Source: Marmoricola sp. URHB0036 (lineage in GTDB: Bacteria > Actinomycetota > Actinomycetes > Propionibacteriales > Nocardioidaceae). From it: 64,000 bases of DNA. Where the stretch lies: positions 496,001 through 560,000 of the forward strand of contig NZ_AUEP01000003.1 in the NCBI RefSeq assembly GCF_000426045.1, in the 5' to 3' direction. The notes beneath the pieces were generated by a model. That model saw nothing but the letters and a program-made list of their open reading frames with translations, searched no databases and was not told the DNA's origin. Shown here one piece after another: positions 53,626 to 64,000 of this stretch (the stretch's first letter is position 1; each line of letters starts with the position of its first letter). The position numbers were made by a program, and so were the translations under genes.

Positions 53626-56472
53626 ATGCGGGTGGGTGGGCGTACGGGACTGGTGGCGGTGCTGACGGCTACGGCGTTGTCGGTGGCTGCGTTCGGCGCT
53701 GGGGGGTCGGCCAGGGCAGCGAGCTCGCCGAACCGGTATCGGGCGGACGACTACGCCGACGGGCAGGCGATGTACGTGTTGCCGCCCGGTGAGAACGGGT
53801 TGGTGAACGCCACCGATGCTCTCCAGTTCGAGACGACCGGGAAGAGGCCGGCGGCGAGTGACGACCAGCTGTCGCAGTACTCCGACCTCCTGTACGGCGC
53901 GCCGACACTGACGAACGCCAAGCTGACCGACTACTTCAACGACGAGTCGTTCGGGGTGAAGCCCGAGGACGTGACGAAGACCGAGACTCCCGGGCCCGGC
54001 GTGACGATCTACCGCGACAAGCACGACGTGCCGCACATCTACGGCGACACCAACCCGGCGGCGGCGTTCGGCGCCGGCTACGCGCAGGCCGAGGACAGGC
54101 TGTTCATGATGGACGTGCTGCGCCACTACGGCGCGGGCATGCTGGCCTCGTTCCTCGGTGCGTCGTGCGACTTCGAGCAGATGGACCACGACCAGCTCCT
54201 GCTGGCGCCGTACACCCCCGCCCAGGCGCAGGCCCAGGTCGACGCTCTGCCCGAGCGGTACGGCAAGGACGGGGCGCTGGCCAAGTCGATGATCGACGCC
54301 TACGTGCAGGGTGTGAACGCCTACATCGACGCCACCCGGACCGACCCCAGCAAGCTGCCCGCCGACTACGTCGCCGCTGCGCCCGACCAGCTGTTGCCGA
54401 AGAAGTGGACCGACGCCGACGTCGTCTCGATCGCCGGTCTGATCGGCGGGATCTTCGGCAAGGGCGGCGGCTTCGAGGTCCAGGACGCCCACCTGCTGAG
54501 CTACCTCCAGAACCGCCTCGGCGATGCCGACGGGCTGCGGGCCTACCACGAGGTCGACCACCAGAACGACCCGCTGGCGCCGACCACGATCACTGACAAG
54601 ACCTTCCCGTACGACGTGCGCACCAAGCCCTGGAACAAGTCGCTCAACGCGCTGCCCGACGACGGCGCCCTCACCGGTGGACCGCAGGGCACCGCCCCGG
54701 GCTGCGGCGACGGCTCGAGCCCGACCCCGCCGGCCGTGCCCGGCATCCCGTTGAGCGCGACCACCAGGGCGCAGGCCGCGAAGAACATCATCGGTTCGCT
54801 GCGGGCCATGCCGAAGGACATGAGCAACGCCCTCGTCGTTAACGGCTCGCAGACCCGGTCGGGGCACCCGATCGCGGTGTTCGGCCCGCAGGTGTCCTAC
54901 TTCGCCCCGCAGATCCTCAGCGTGCTGGACATCCACGCGCCCGACTACGCCGCCATGGGCGCCTCGTTCCCGGGCACCGGCCTGGTCGAGCTCGGACGCG
55001 GCAAGGACTACGCCTGGTCGGCCACCTCCGCGGAGAGCGACCTGATCGACCAGCGGGTCGAGAAGATCTGCAACCCCTCGGGAGGTACGCCGGAGGCGAA
55101 CGGCACGTCGTACCTCTTCAACGGACGATGTGTTCCGATGCAGCGCGAGGAGTTCGACGAGACGGTGCTGCCGAAGGCGAGCGGCACCGGCGCGCCGGCC
55201 CAGATGAAGCACACGATCTACAAGACCAGCCACGGCATCGTCCAGGGCTGGACGACGGTCGACGGAAAGCCGGTCGCGATCGTGACCCAGCGATCGACGT
55301 ACAACCACGACATCGACTCGGTCGTCGGCTTCCTCGGCTTCGGTGACCCGAACAGCACCCACGACGTGAGCAGCTGGGTGGACTCCGCGGCCAAGATCGA
55401 CTTCACCTTCAACTGGTTCTACGCCGACGACAAGGACACCGGCTACTACGTCAGCGGGCTCGACCCGGTGCGACACCCCGCGGCCGACCCGACGCTGCCG
55501 ATGTGGGGCACCGGCGAGAGCGAGTGGCGCGGCTACCTCACCCAGGACCAACATCCGCACGAGACCAACCCGAAGCACGGCTACTTCATCAGCTGGAACA
55601 ACAAGCCGGCGCCGGGATTCGCCACCGACGGCGAGTACGCCTACAGCCAGACCTACCGCTCGGTCCTGCTCGACCAGCAGCTCCAGAAGCAGCTGGCGGC
55701 GCACCCGCACGACCTCGTCCGCTCCGACGTGGTCAAGGCGATGGAGACCGCGGCCAGCCAGGATCTCGACGGCGTCACGCTGAACGACCTGATCCTGAAG
55801 TACGTCGGCAACCGCTCCGAGCCCGCCGGGGTGAAGGCGATGCTCGCGCAGCTGAAGTCCTGGAACGCCACCGGCTCGCACCGGATCAAGGCCAGCCACG
55901 AGGACGAGCAGTACGTCGACCACGCAGCCGTCGCGATCTCCGACGAGCTGGTGCCGAACCTGATCCGTGCCTTCTACGACGAGATCTTCGCCGCCGGGGG
56001 CAGCGGGGGAGTCGTGTCCACCGGCGGCGCCACCCTCCCCGGTTACGCGAAGGTGCCGATGCAGTGGGTGAACACCCCGAACTCGGGCGGCGCCCACCTC
56101 GGCTCGGCGTACGACGGCGGCTTCGAGGGCTACCTGATGTCGACCTTCCAGCAGCTGCTCGGGCAGAAGCCGGCCGACGGCTTCGGTCCGGAGCTGACCA
56201 GCCGCGAGTGCGACGGTGGCCCGGCCACCTGTCACGCTTCGGTCGACCAGGCCCTGCAGACGACGTACGACGCCCTGGTGAAGGCCAACGGCAGCACCGA
56301 TGTCACATCGTGGACCGCCTCGACCGAGTCGCACACCGCCGGCGAGACGATGCCCGAGCACGACTCGATCATCCTGCGCCCGTTGGGAATCGTCGGCCAG
56401 CCGCACCTCGACTGGCAGAACCGGCCGACCTTCCAGCAGGTGGTCGAGTTCCCGCGGCACCGCGCCCGATGA
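53626..56472 (+). CDS. Secreted penicillin acylase-family Ntn hydrolase
   Basis: A 948-residue precursor. A signal peptide (TGLVAVLTATALSVAAFGAGGSARA) is followed by an alpha-chain region with VTIYRDKHDVPHIYGDTNPAAAFGAGYAQAEDRLFMMD near residues 122-160. The N-terminal nucleophile of the beta chain is Ser400 in PKDMSNALVVNGSQTRSG, where the precursor should cleave itself. The distal HDSIILRPLG region closes the fold. Substrates may be penicillins, acyl-homoserine lactones or lipopeptides. ATG at 53626 has GGAGG six bases upstream, better than GTG at 53614. Confidence 0.9.
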   Translation: MRVGGRTGLVAVLTATALSVAAFGAGGSARAASSPNRYRADDYADGQAMYVLPPGENGLVNATDALQFETTGKRPAASDDQLSQYSDLLYGAPTLTNAKLTDYFNDESFGVKPEDVTKTETPGPGVTIYRDKHDVPHIYGDTNPAAAFGAGYAQAEDRLFMMDVLRHYGAGMLASFLGASCDFEQMDHDQLLLAPYTPAQAQAQVDALPERYGKDGALAKSMIDAYVQGVNAYIDATRTDPSKLPADYVAAAPDQLLPKKWTDADVVSIAGLIGGIFGKGGGFEVQDAHLLSYLQNRLGDADGLRAYHEVDHQNDPLAPTTITDKTFPYDVRTKPWNKSLNALPDDGALTGGPQGTAPGCGDGSSPTPPAVPGIPLSATTRAQAAKNIIGSLRAMPKDMSNALVVNGSQTRSGHPIAVFGPQVSYFAPQILSVLDIHAPDYAAMGASFPGTGLVELGRGKDYAWSATSAESDLIDQRVEKICNPSGGTPEANGTSYLFNGRCVPMQREEFDETVLPKASGTGAPAQMKHTIYKTSHGIVQGWTTVDGKPVAIVTQRSTYNHDIDSVVGFLGFGDPNSTHDVSSWVDSAAKIDFTFNWFYADDKDTGYYVSGLDPVRHPAADPTLPMWGTGESEWRGYLTQDQHPHETNPKHGYFISWNNKPAPGFATDGEYAYSQTYRSVLLDQQLQKQLAAHPHDLVRSDVVKAMETAASQDLDGVTLNDLILKYVGNRSEPAGVKAMLAQLKSWNATGSHRIKASHEDEQYVDHAAVAISDELVPNLIRAFYDEIFAAGGSGGVVSTGGATLPGYAKVPMQWVNTPNSGGAHLGSAYDGGFEGYLMSTFQQLLGQKPADGFGPELTSRECDGGPATCHASVDQALQTTYDALVKANGSTDVTSWTASTESHTAGETMPEHDSIILRPLGIVGQPHLDWQNRPTFQQVVEFPRHRAR

Positions 56473-56477
56473 CCTGA

Positions 56478-57875
<1,398 letters not shown>

Positions 57876-57911
57876 TCAGGGTCCGCACGATTACCGTTCA
57901 TCTTGAGCGGG

Positions 57912-57917
57912 TACGTT
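57912..57917 (+). promoter_or_regulatory. -10 box for leaderless desaturase gene
   Basis: TACGTT with a 7-nt spacer to the ATG at 57925. Confidence 0.5.
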
Positions 57918-57924
57918 TCCCCAG

Positions 57925-59127
57925 ATGACGGCCGTAGAGAACAAGCCCCTCAGTCCCGTGGCACACCTCTCGACCGCGGACGTCGAGGCGATCGGCCGGC
58001 AGCTGGAGACCATCCGGCAGTCCGTGCTCGACGACCGAGGCGCCCGGGACGCGGCGTACATCCGGCGCGTCATCGACGTGCAGCGCAAGCTCGAGATGGG
58101 CGGACGGGCGCTGCTGATCGGCAGCAGGTACAAGTCCGCCTGGGTGCTGGGCACGGCCTGCCTGGCGGTCGCCAAGGTGCTCGACAACATGGAGATCGGG
58201 CACAACGTGCTGCACGGCCAGTGGGACTGGATGCGCGACCCGAAGATCCACTCGAGCACCTGGGAGTGGGACCACGCGTCGCCGGCGGAGCAGTGGAAGC
58301 GCGCCCACAACGTGCAGCACCACACGTTCACCAACATCCTCGGCAAGGACAACGACCTCGGCTACGGGATCATGCGGGTCGACGAGGACCAGCCGTGGAA
58401 GCCGCGCTACCTCGTCCAGCCGCTGTGGAACTTCCTGAACGCCTGCTTCTTCGAGTACGGCATCGCGATGTACGACATCGACCTCGGCGACCACCTGCGT
58501 GAGAAGCGCGAGATGACACCCGAGCTGCGCTCGCGGATCGGGCAGACCGCCGGCAAGGCGGCCCGGCAGGCGGCCAAGGACTACGTGCTGTTCCCCGCCC
58601 TGTCCGGCCGCTCGTGGCGCCGGACCCTGGCGGCCAACTTCACCGCCAACGTCGCGCGCAACCTCTGGGCCCACTCGGTGATCATGTGCGGCCACTTCCC
58701 CGAGGGCGTCGAGACCTTCGAGCAGGACTCGATCGACGAGCACGAGACCAAGGGCGAGTGGTACCTGCGCCAGATGCTCGGCTCGGCCAACATCTCCGGC
58801 TCCCGAGCGATGCACCTGATGAGCGGCAACCTGTCGCACCAGATCGAGCACCACCTGTTCCCCGACCTGCCCAGCCGCCGCTACCGCGAGATCGCTCCCA
58901 AGGTCCGCGAGGTGTTCCACCAGTACGAGCTCAAGTACCACGCCGCCCCGCTCGTCCGGCAGGTCGGCAGCGCCTGGCACAAGGTCGTGCGCCTGTCGCT
59001 CCCCAACGGGTGGCTGAAGGAGACGACGGTCAGGAACGCTCCGCGCCAGATCGGCAAGCTGTTCCGCAGCGAGGAGCGGCAGCCACATGCGCGGCTGCGC
59101 CCGGCTGCGCTGGCCGCCTCGTTCTGA
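57925..59127 (+). CDS. Fatty acid desaturase (DesA3-like, acyl-CoA/lipid type)
   Basis: A 400-residue membrane di-iron desaturase. The three histidine boxes are visible: EIGHNVLHGQWDW (H-x4-H) near residue 92, RAHNVQHHTFTN (H-x2-HH) near residue 130, and LSHQIEHHLFPD near residue 307. It probably inserts a cis double bond into membrane acyl chains with ferredoxin or a reductase as electron donor. The C-terminal tail is basic. Confidence 0.92.
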   Translation: MTAVENKPLSPVAHLSTADVEAIGRQLETIRQSVLDDRGARDAAYIRRVIDVQRKLEMGGRALLIGSRYKSAWVLGTACLAVAKVLDNMEIGHNVLHGQWDWMRDPKIHSSTWEWDHASPAEQWKRAHNVQHHTFTNILGKDNDLGYGIMRVDEDQPWKPRYLVQPLWNFLNACFFEYGIAMYDIDLGDHLREKREMTPELRSRIGQTAGKAARQAAKDYVLFPALSGRSWRRTLAANFTANVARNLWAHSVIMCGHFPEGVETFEQDSIDEHETKGEWYLRQMLGSANISGSRAMHLMSGNLSHQIEHHLFPDLPSRRYREIAPKVREVFHQYELKYHAAPLVRQVGSAWHKVVRLSLPNGWLKETTVRNAPRQIGKLFRSEERQPHARLRPAALAASF

Positions 59128-59139
59128 GTCCGGGCTCTC

Positions 59140-59895
59140 CTAGGAGTCCGACGTGGGCTCGCCGCCGCCGACGGCTGCCTCGATGGCCTGGTTGACGGTC
59201 TCGACCACCCGCAGCCGGGCGTAGCGCTTCGAGTCACCCTCGATGAGGTGCCACGGTGCCCGGGAGGTGCTGGTGCGGTCGAGCATGTCCTCCACCGCAT
59301 CGGCGTACTCCGTGCGCTTCTCGCGGTTGCGCCAGTCCTCGTCGGTCAGCTTCCACGACTTCAGCGAGTCGTCCTTGCGGGACTCGAAGCGGCGCAGCTG
59401 CTCCTCCTCGGAGATGTGCATCCAGAACTTGACCAGGATGGTGCCCTCGAGGACCAGCATCGACTCGAACTGTCGGATCTCGGCGTACGCCCGCTCCCAC
59501 GCGTCGGGCTCCGCGAAGCCCTCGACCCGCTCCACCAGCACCCGGCCGTACCAGGAGCGGTCGAACACGGCCATCCCGCCCCACCCCGGGAGGTGCGGCC
59601 AGAACCGCCACAGCCAGTGGTGCCGCAGCTCGTCCTTGGAGGGCGCCGAGAAGGACCGGACGCGCACGTGCCGCGGGTCCAGCTGCTTGACGAGTCGCTT
59701 GATGGCGCCGCCCTTCCCGGAAGCGTCCCAGCCCTCGAAGACGACGCAGAGCGGTGGACCGATCTCGCTGCCGCCCTTGAGTCCGCCGAGGCGTAGCCGC
59801 AGGTCGAGCAACCGGCGCTGCTCCTCCTTGAGGCGCTTCTTCGCCTCCTTCTTCGGCAACGTTGCGGACAGGTCGAGCTCGTCGAGTCGCCCCAC
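59140..59895 (-). CDS. ppk2: Polyphosphate kinase 2 family protein
   Basis: A 251-residue PPK2-type phosphotransferase that uses polyphosphate to phosphorylate nucleotides. Walker A is VVFEGWDASGKGGAIKRL near residues 51-68, and the lid/Walker B is VFDRSWYGRVLVERVEGF near residue 110. The GTG has a strong GGGAGGAGG ribosome site, and a TAGACT -10 box lies about 34 bases upstream. Confidence 0.93.
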   Translation of the reverse strand: MGRLDELDLSATLPKKEAKKRLKEEQRRLLDLRLRLGGLKGGSEIGPPLCVVFEGWDASGKGGAIKRLVKQLDPRHVRVRSFSAPSKDELRHHWLWRFWPHLPGWGGMAVFDRSWYGRVLVERVEGFAEPDAWERAYAEIRQFESMLVLEGTILVKFWMHISEEEQLRRFESRKDDSLKSWKLTDEDWRNREKRTEYADAVEDMLDRTSTSRAPWHLIEGDSKRYARLRVVETVNQAIEAAVGGGEPTSDS

Positions 59896-59928
59896 GACGA
59901 CCTCCTCCCGGTTCGGACAGGTGCCGGG

Positions 59929-59934
59929 AGTCTA
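59929..59934 (-). promoter_or_regulatory. -10 box for ppk2
   Basis: Minus-strand TAGACT about 34 bases before the GTG, followed by a leader with a strong ribosome site. In contrast to its neighbours, this gene appears to be led. Confidence 0.45.
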
Positions 59935-60023
59935 GTGATCCCCGGCCTGGTCCAGCGCTTGATGGCCGTCGGCTTCGCCTCCGTCGTGGTCGTCACGACC
60001 GGCCGGCACGTCTCACATGCCGA

Positions 60024-60029
60024 TATGGT
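60024..60029 (+). promoter_or_regulatory. -10 box for the surface-protein gene
   Basis: TATGGT with a 6-nt spacer (CGCTGG) to the ATG at 60036. Confidence 0.55.
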
Positions 60030-60035
60030 CGCTGG

Positions 60036-62765
60036 ATGAGGTGCAGGCCGGCCTTTCTCGGTGTGCTCACGGCTTTCGCCGTGGGTGCGCTCCTCTCCGT
60101 GCCGATGTCTGCGACCCAGGCGGTCTTCGCGACCGACTGCTCGGCCCCGACGCGCACGCTCGCCGGAGGCAGCAACCAGCCCATCACGGTGGCTCCGGGA
60201 GAACGCCTCCTGCTCACCGGCGGCACCTTCACCGGGGGTGTCGACAGCTTTCCCGAGGGCTCGTTCCTGTGCCTGGCCGGTTCCGCGAGCCTGGCTCCGG
60301 CGTACCTCAACAACGCCGCCGGCACCCTCGACATCGCTCCCGGGGGTACGGCGAGCTTTCCCTCGATCTCGGTGGCGACCGGGTTCCTGCTCGACAACCA
60401 GGGATCGGCCACGTTCGCGGGCCTGAACATCAACGGCGCCGCCAACATCCGCAACCTGCCCGGCGGCACGATGACGGTCTCCAGCCAGTTCTCACCGAGT
60501 GCGGGTGGCATCGTCAACAACGGCAGCTTCACCGCCGCAGCTGGCTTCAACCTGAACAACCAGGCGTCGTTCACCAACACCGGGATCCTCGCGGTGACGG
60601 GTAGCTCCACGGTCAACGGGCGGTTCGAGAACACCGGCCTGGCCAGGATCACGGGCAGCCTCACCGTCAACGGCGGGGCGACGCTCGACAACCAGTGCGC
60701 GCTGAGTACGACGGAGGGGCTCGCCAACCAGTCGACCCTCGCGGTCAACGACGGCCTGGTCGAGGTGGGTGGGCAGTTCTCCAACAACGGCACCTGGCTC
60801 CAGGCCGCAACTGGCACCTCGCGCACGGGCTCGCTCAACAACGACGGCAGGGTGACCGGTCTCGGCCGCTACGTCGTCAGCGCAGCCAGCCAGACGCAGA
60901 ACCAGTTCGTCGGGTCCTCTCCCGAGGAGCCCATCGTCGTCGACGACCTGACCCCGCCCGCCCCGCCCCAGATCTTCGACGTGCAGTCGGGGACCGTGCA
61001 GAACGTGGTCGCCGGGACGGTGCGCGCCGAACCACCCACGACGTACCCGGCCCCCAGCTGCAGCGGGGTGGTGCCCCGACCGAGTGCCGACGTGATCACC
61101 ACCAAGACCGCGCCGCCGACCGTCGTGGCCGGGGGACAGCTCCAGTTCACGATCACCGTCACCAACAACGGGCCGAGCCCGGCCGACGGCGTCGTCGTCA
61201 CCGACACGCTCCCGACGACCCTGACCGGGGTCACCGCCTCCGCCCCTGGCGTGGTCGCGGGAAGCACCGTCACCTGGAGCCTCGGAGACCTCGCGAGCGG
61301 AGCCTCCGTCGAGCTCACCGTGACTGGCACGGCGCCGGCGACCGGCACCCTCCTCAACCGGGTCTCCTCGACTGCGGACACGCCCGACCCGGACCCGACG
61401 AACAACGACGGGACGGCCGAGTGGTCGACGACCAGCACCGACGTCGAGCCGGCGCCGCCGCCGGTCAACCAGCAACCGGTCGCCGAGGACGTCACCGTCA
61501 CCGGTCGGGCCGACTCCCTGCTGCTCGGGCGGGTCGCCGCCACCGACCCTGACACCAACCAGACCCTCCGGTTCAGCGGCCCCGTCTCGGGTCCGGGGTC
61601 CGGGCGAGCCGTGATGGCCGGCGGAGGCGCGTTCCTGTACCGGCCGGACGCGGGGTTCGCCGGCCACGACAGCTTCACCTTCCGGGTCTGCGACAACGGA
61701 GGCCCGAGCTTGTGCGACACGGCCACGGTCTTCGCGGCGATCTCGCCGATCGCAGCAGACGACGAGGCGCGGACGTTCGAGGAGACCCCGGTCCTGATCC
61801 CCGTGGTCGCCAACGACGTGGTGGGAGGCGTCCTCGACTCCATCGACACAGATCCGGCGAACGGCACGGCCACGATCGTCGGCGGAAAGGTGGAGTACAC
61901 CCCCGTCACCGGGTTCCTCGGCACGGACACGTTCACCTACTCCTACTGCTCGCCCGTCGCGAACGGCGCACCGATCCTGTGTACGACGGCCGAAGTGACC
62001 GTGGAGGTGCAGCCGGTCAACCACCCGCCGCTCGTCGCTCCACAGGTCGTGGTGACGACCACCGGAACGGCCGTCTCGGGCACGGTGGCGGCCACCGACC
62101 CGGACGCTGACACCGTCACCTTCCACCTCCGCCTGCGGCCCCGCTCCGGCACCGTGGCGGTCAGACCGGACGGGTCGTTCACCTACACGCCGCGACCGGG
62201 GCTCTCGGGGGTCGACAGGTTCACCGTCGTGGCCTGTGACGACGGAGACCCACAGCTGTGCAGCACGGCCGAGGTCATCGTCAATGTCCACCCGATCGCC
62301 GTCGACGACCGGACCAGCACCACCGAGGGCACGGCGGTCACGATCGCGGTCCTGGGCAACGACTCGGGCGCCATGAACGAGCCACCCCAGGTCACGTCGC
62401 CGCCGACGTCGGGCACGGTGCGCGTCGAGGAAAAGCGAATCGTCTACGAGCCCGACGCCGGGTTCATCGGCACCGACTCCTTCGGTTACCGCATCTGCTC
62501 ACCGGGGACGGTGCCGCTGTGCGCCCGGGCCACGGTCACGGTCGACGTCGCGCCAACACCCTCACCGCCGGAGCCGATCGACCCCAGCCAGGGTCCGGGT
62601 GGCAGCGGCGGCGGTCCAGGAGCCTCGACGGTGGTTTCCTCGCCGACGATCGGAGGCCTCGCGGCCACCGGCGGCCCCGCCGTCGCCGTCGTCGTCGGCG
62701 GGTTGCTGTTGCTGCTGGCGGGGGCGGCGCTCGTCCTCATCGGGCGAGGCCGGAGCCATCGTTAG
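60036..62765 (+). CDS. Cell-wall anchored repeat protein with LAxTG sorting signal
   Basis: A 909-residue surface protein. A signal peptide (AFLGVLTAFAVGALLSVPMSATQA) leads into an Asn/Gly-rich beta-solenoid-like region (about residues 50-300; repeated NNGSF, LNNQ, VNGG units). A DUF11-like domain follows (about 345-465; ITVTNNGPSPADGVVVTDTLP). Four cadherin-like repeats (about 475-855) come next, each with a YxPxxGFxGxDSFxY...C core. The C-terminus has the sorting motif LAATGG, a hydrophobic helix (AVAVVVGGLLLLLAGAALVLI) and a GRGRSHR tail, the class E sortase layout. A role in adhesion or wall structure is inferred. Confidence 0.85.
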   Translation: MRCRPAFLGVLTAFAVGALLSVPMSATQAVFATDCSAPTRTLAGGSNQPITVAPGERLLLTGGTFTGGVDSFPEGSFLCLAGSASLAPAYLNNAAGTLDIAPGGTASFPSISVATGFLLDNQGSATFAGLNINGAANIRNLPGGTMTVSSQFSPSAGGIVNNGSFTAAAGFNLNNQASFTNTGILAVTGSSTVNGRFENTGLARITGSLTVNGGATLDNQCALSTTEGLANQSTLAVNDGLVEVGGQFSNNGTWLQAATGTSRTGSLNNDGRVTGLGRYVVSAASQTQNQFVGSSPEEPIVVDDLTPPAPPQIFDVQSGTVQNVVAGTVRAEPPTTYPAPSCSGVVPRPSADVITTKTAPPTVVAGGQLQFTITVTNNGPSPADGVVVTDTLPTTLTGVTASAPGVVAGSTVTWSLGDLASGASVELTVTGTAPATGTLLNRVSSTADTPDPDPTNNDGTAEWSTTSTDVEPAPPPVNQQPVAEDVTVTGRADSLLLGRVAATDPDTNQTLRFSGPVSGPGSGRAVMAGGGAFLYRPDAGFAGHDSFTFRVCDNGGPSLCDTATVFAAISPIAADDEARTFEETPVLIPVVANDVVGGVLDSIDTDPANGTATIVGGKVEYTPVTGFLGTDTFTYSYCSPVANGAPILCTTAEVTVEVQPVNHPPLVAPQVVVTTTGTAVSGTVAATDPDADTVTFHLRLRPRSGTVAVRPDGSFTYTPRPGLSGVDRFTVVACDDGDPQLCSTAEVIVNVHPIAVDDRTSTTEGTAVTIAVLGNDSGAMNEPPQVTSPPTSGTVRVEEKRIVYEPDAGFIGTDSFGYRICSPGTVPLCARATVTVDVAPTPSPPEPIDPSQGPGGSGGGPGASTVVSSPTIGGLAATGGPAVAVVVGGLLLLLAGAALVLIGRGRSHR

Positions 62766-63037
62766 TCGCGTGCCTCACGCGGGAAGCGCCAGGACGCGCA
62801 GCCGCTCATCTCCAGCCACAGCTCGGTCTGCGTCTCGACGACGCGGGCGAGCAGGTGGTCGCAGCCGGGGCAGCGCAGCACCGTGCCGGGGGAGCCGAGG
62901 TAGGCCGCCTGCTCGGCGAACGGCGCCGAGGCGTGACAGCCCGCGCAGGTGACGATGACGGTGGTGACGTCGGCCCCGAAGACCGCCGCGAAGGCGCCTG
63001 CAGCGGCGTTGCCGTCGAGTGCACTGTGGTCGGTCAT
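62762..63037 (-). CDS. DUF6510 family zinc-ribbon-like protein
   Basis: A 91-residue protein with LDGNAAAGAFAAVFGADVTTVIVTCAGCHASAPFAEQ and RCPGCDHLLARVVE, whose two C-x2-C pairs could bind zinc. The family is regularly found next to a ferredoxin reductase and a molybdopterin oxidoreductase, as here. ATG at 63037 has GGGAGCTGAC upstream. Its stop overlaps the end of the convergent surface-protein gene by four bases. Confidence 0.85.
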   Translation of the reverse strand: MTDHSALDGNAAAGAFAAVFGADVTTVIVTCAGCHASAPFAEQAAYLGSPGTVLRCPGCDHLLARVVETQTELWLEMSGCASWRFPREARD

Positions 63038-63038
63038 G

Positions 63039-63818
63039 TCAGCTCCCTGAAGGTCCGAATCGTTCGGCGCGGATGGTCTTGTTGGTGAAGCCGAGCCCGA
63101 GCAGCAGTCCGATCGTGTGCTCGACGAACCCGGTTGGTCCGCACACGTAGGCACGCGGTGCCACGCCCGTTGGCCACGTCGAAGGAGTGGCCAGGTCGTC
63201 GGTCGTGATCCGCCCGGGTGGCCGCTCCGACCCGGCCGGCGCCTGGCGGGTGTGCAGCACGTCCACGAGCACGCCGTCGTCCTTGGCCCGGCGCTCGAGC
63301 TCGTCGGCGTACATCACCTGGGCGGGGTCGCGCACGGAGTACACCAGCCGGAACGGAGCCCGGCTGTGCAGGCGGGCTCGCTCGCGCACCATCGCCATCA
63401 GGGGTACGACGCCCGAGCCGCCACCGACCAGCAGGATCGGTTGCTCGACCGGCGCCTCGGCCGAGGGTGACCAGACGAACCAGCCGCCGATCGGCCCCCG
63501 CACCTCGAGCTGGTCGCCGAGCTCCATGTCCTCCACGAGGTACGGCGAGACCTCGCCCTCGCCGACCTGCTGGACGGTGATCGAGATCTTCTCGTCGTCG
63601 ACCGGCTCCGCGATCGAGTAGGCGCGCTGCGCGGAGTAGCCGTCGGCGGCGGTGAGGCGTACGTCGACGTGCTGCCCGGCCAGGTGTCCGGGCCACCCCG
63701 GCACGTCGAAGTCGAGCGTCCGCGCGGTCCTGGTCTCCGAGCGCAGCCCGACCAGCTGGGCCGGCAGCCACCGTGGGCGCGGCCCGCCGACGAGCCCCCG
63801 AGTGCGCGCCTCAGTCAC
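63039..63818 (-). CDS. Ferredoxin reductase-type flavoprotein (FAD/NAD(P)-binding)
   Basis: A 259-residue oxidoreductase. The FAD domain has [11 protein letters not shown] (RxYS motif near residue 66) and the NAD(P) domain [19 protein letters not shown] near residue 128, with the C-terminal [19 protein letters not shown]. No Fe-S domain is attached. GTG at 63818 overlaps the end of the molybdopterin oxidoreductase gene by eight bases, so it probably passes electrons to or from that enzyme. Confidence 0.9.
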   Translation of the reverse strand: MTEARTRGLVGGPRPRWLPAQLVGLRSETRTARTLDFDVPGWPGHLAGQHVDVRLTAADGYSAQRAYSIAEPVDDEKISITVQQVGEGEVSPYLVEDMELGDQLEVRGPIGGWFVWSPSAEAPVEQPILLVGGGSGVVPLMAMVRERARLHSRAPFRLVYSVRDPAQVMYADELERRAKDDGVLVDVLHTRQAPAGSERPPGRITTDDLATPSTWPTGVAPRAYVCGPTGFVEHTIGLLLGLGFTNKTIRAERFGPSGS

Positions 63819-64000
63819 CGTCGTACCGCTCCTCGCGCCAGGGGTCGCCGTAGTTGTGGTAGCCGAAGCCCTCCCAGAAACCGGGTTCGTCGCTGGGCAT
63901 CATCGTGAAGCCGGACAGCCACTTGGCTGACTTCCAGAAGTAGAGGTGCGGCACCAGCAGCCGCACCGGACCGCCGTGCTCGGGGGTCAGCGGGTCGTCG
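63811..64000 (-). CDS. Sulfite-oxidase-like molybdopterin oxidoreductase (3' end only)
   Basis: The last 62 codons are in the window. [21 protein letters not shown] (split over positions 4-24) and KWLSGFTM are typical of the molybdopterin-binding domain of the sulfite oxidase/YedY group, followed by the actinobacterial ending [19 protein letters not shown]. It is coupled to the ferredoxin reductase. The start lies outside the window. Confidence 0.85.
   Translation of the reverse strand, partial: DDPLTPEHGGPVRLLVPHLYFWKSAKWLSGFTMMPSDEPGFWEGFGYHNYGDPWREERYDGD

Noticed and set aside
53593-56460. A 955-codon minus-strand open frame opposite the penicillin acylase
   Set aside because: Compositionally biased translation without motifs, fully explained as antisense of a GC-rich gene.
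60492-62291. A 599-codon minus-strand open frame opposite the surface protein
   Set aside because: Shadow frame with biased composition; the plus strand has signal peptide, repeats and sorting signal.

Overview
The window is very GC-rich with dense short-overlap operons and actinobacterial gene families (acyl-CoA carboxylase epsilon subunit, SHOCT/DUF6325 pair, GtrA, PPK2, DesA-type desaturase, LAxTG-type sorting signal). Gene content and start-codon style suggest a Nocardioides-like member of the Propionibacteriales; this is an inference without a database search. No rRNA, tRNA, CRISPR array, integrase or insertion sequence was seen. An unusual number of genes have a TANNNT-like -10 box exactly 6-7 nt before the start codon, which points to widespread leaderless transcription.

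Layout. 1-12.4 kb: nucleoside uptake and catabolism. On the plus strand come two ABC permeases, cytidine deaminase, an embedded cytochrome P450 and thymidine phosphorylase, then adenosine deaminase. On the minus strand lie deoxyribose-phosphate aldolase, a full aldehyde dehydrogenase, a truncated second aldehyde dehydrogenase and a uridine kinase-like protein. Together they can import nucleosides, deaminate and phosphorolyse them, and route deoxyribose phosphate to glyceraldehyde-3-phosphate and acetaldehyde, then acetate. 12.4-22.4 kb: an acyl-CoA dehydrogenase, then surface-polysaccharide genes (methyltransferase, two family 2 glycosyltransferases, an epimerase, the four dTDP-rhamnose genes, GtrA). 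22.3-29.5 kb: housekeeping genes (maf, acyl-CoA carboxylase beta and epsilon with divergent birA, a PH-domain membrane protein with an adenylate cyclase, purK-purE, a WrbA-like flavoprotein).

29.6-33.8 kb holds a 1095-residue alpha/beta-hydrolase-CHAT fusion followed by a caspase-family protease. 33.8-46.3 kb is mixed: an MFS exporter facing a soxR gene broken by an amber codon, ribosome-rescue factor ArfB, acyl-CoA dehydrogenase, a berberine-bridge-type oxidase with TetR, AraC plus a DHA2 exporter and membrane partner, a secreted protein, a MetE-like enzyme and a nitroreductase.

46.3-53.3 kb is visibly lower in GC. It carries a four-gene, translationally coupled operon: alpha/beta hydrolase, degenerate CHAT protein, CHAT protease and a caspase-fold C25-like protein, with a small two-helix membrane protein convergent to it. 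The same hydrolase, CHAT and caspase-like combination thus occurs twice, once fused and host-like in composition, once split and apparently acquired. This is the best candidate for an undescribed proteolytic conflict or stress system. 53.6-64 kb returns to host-like genes: penicillin acylase, glutamate dehydrogenase, desaturase, PPK2, a sortase-anchored repeat protein, and a DUF6510, ferredoxin reductase and molybdopterin oxidoreductase group that runs off the window.
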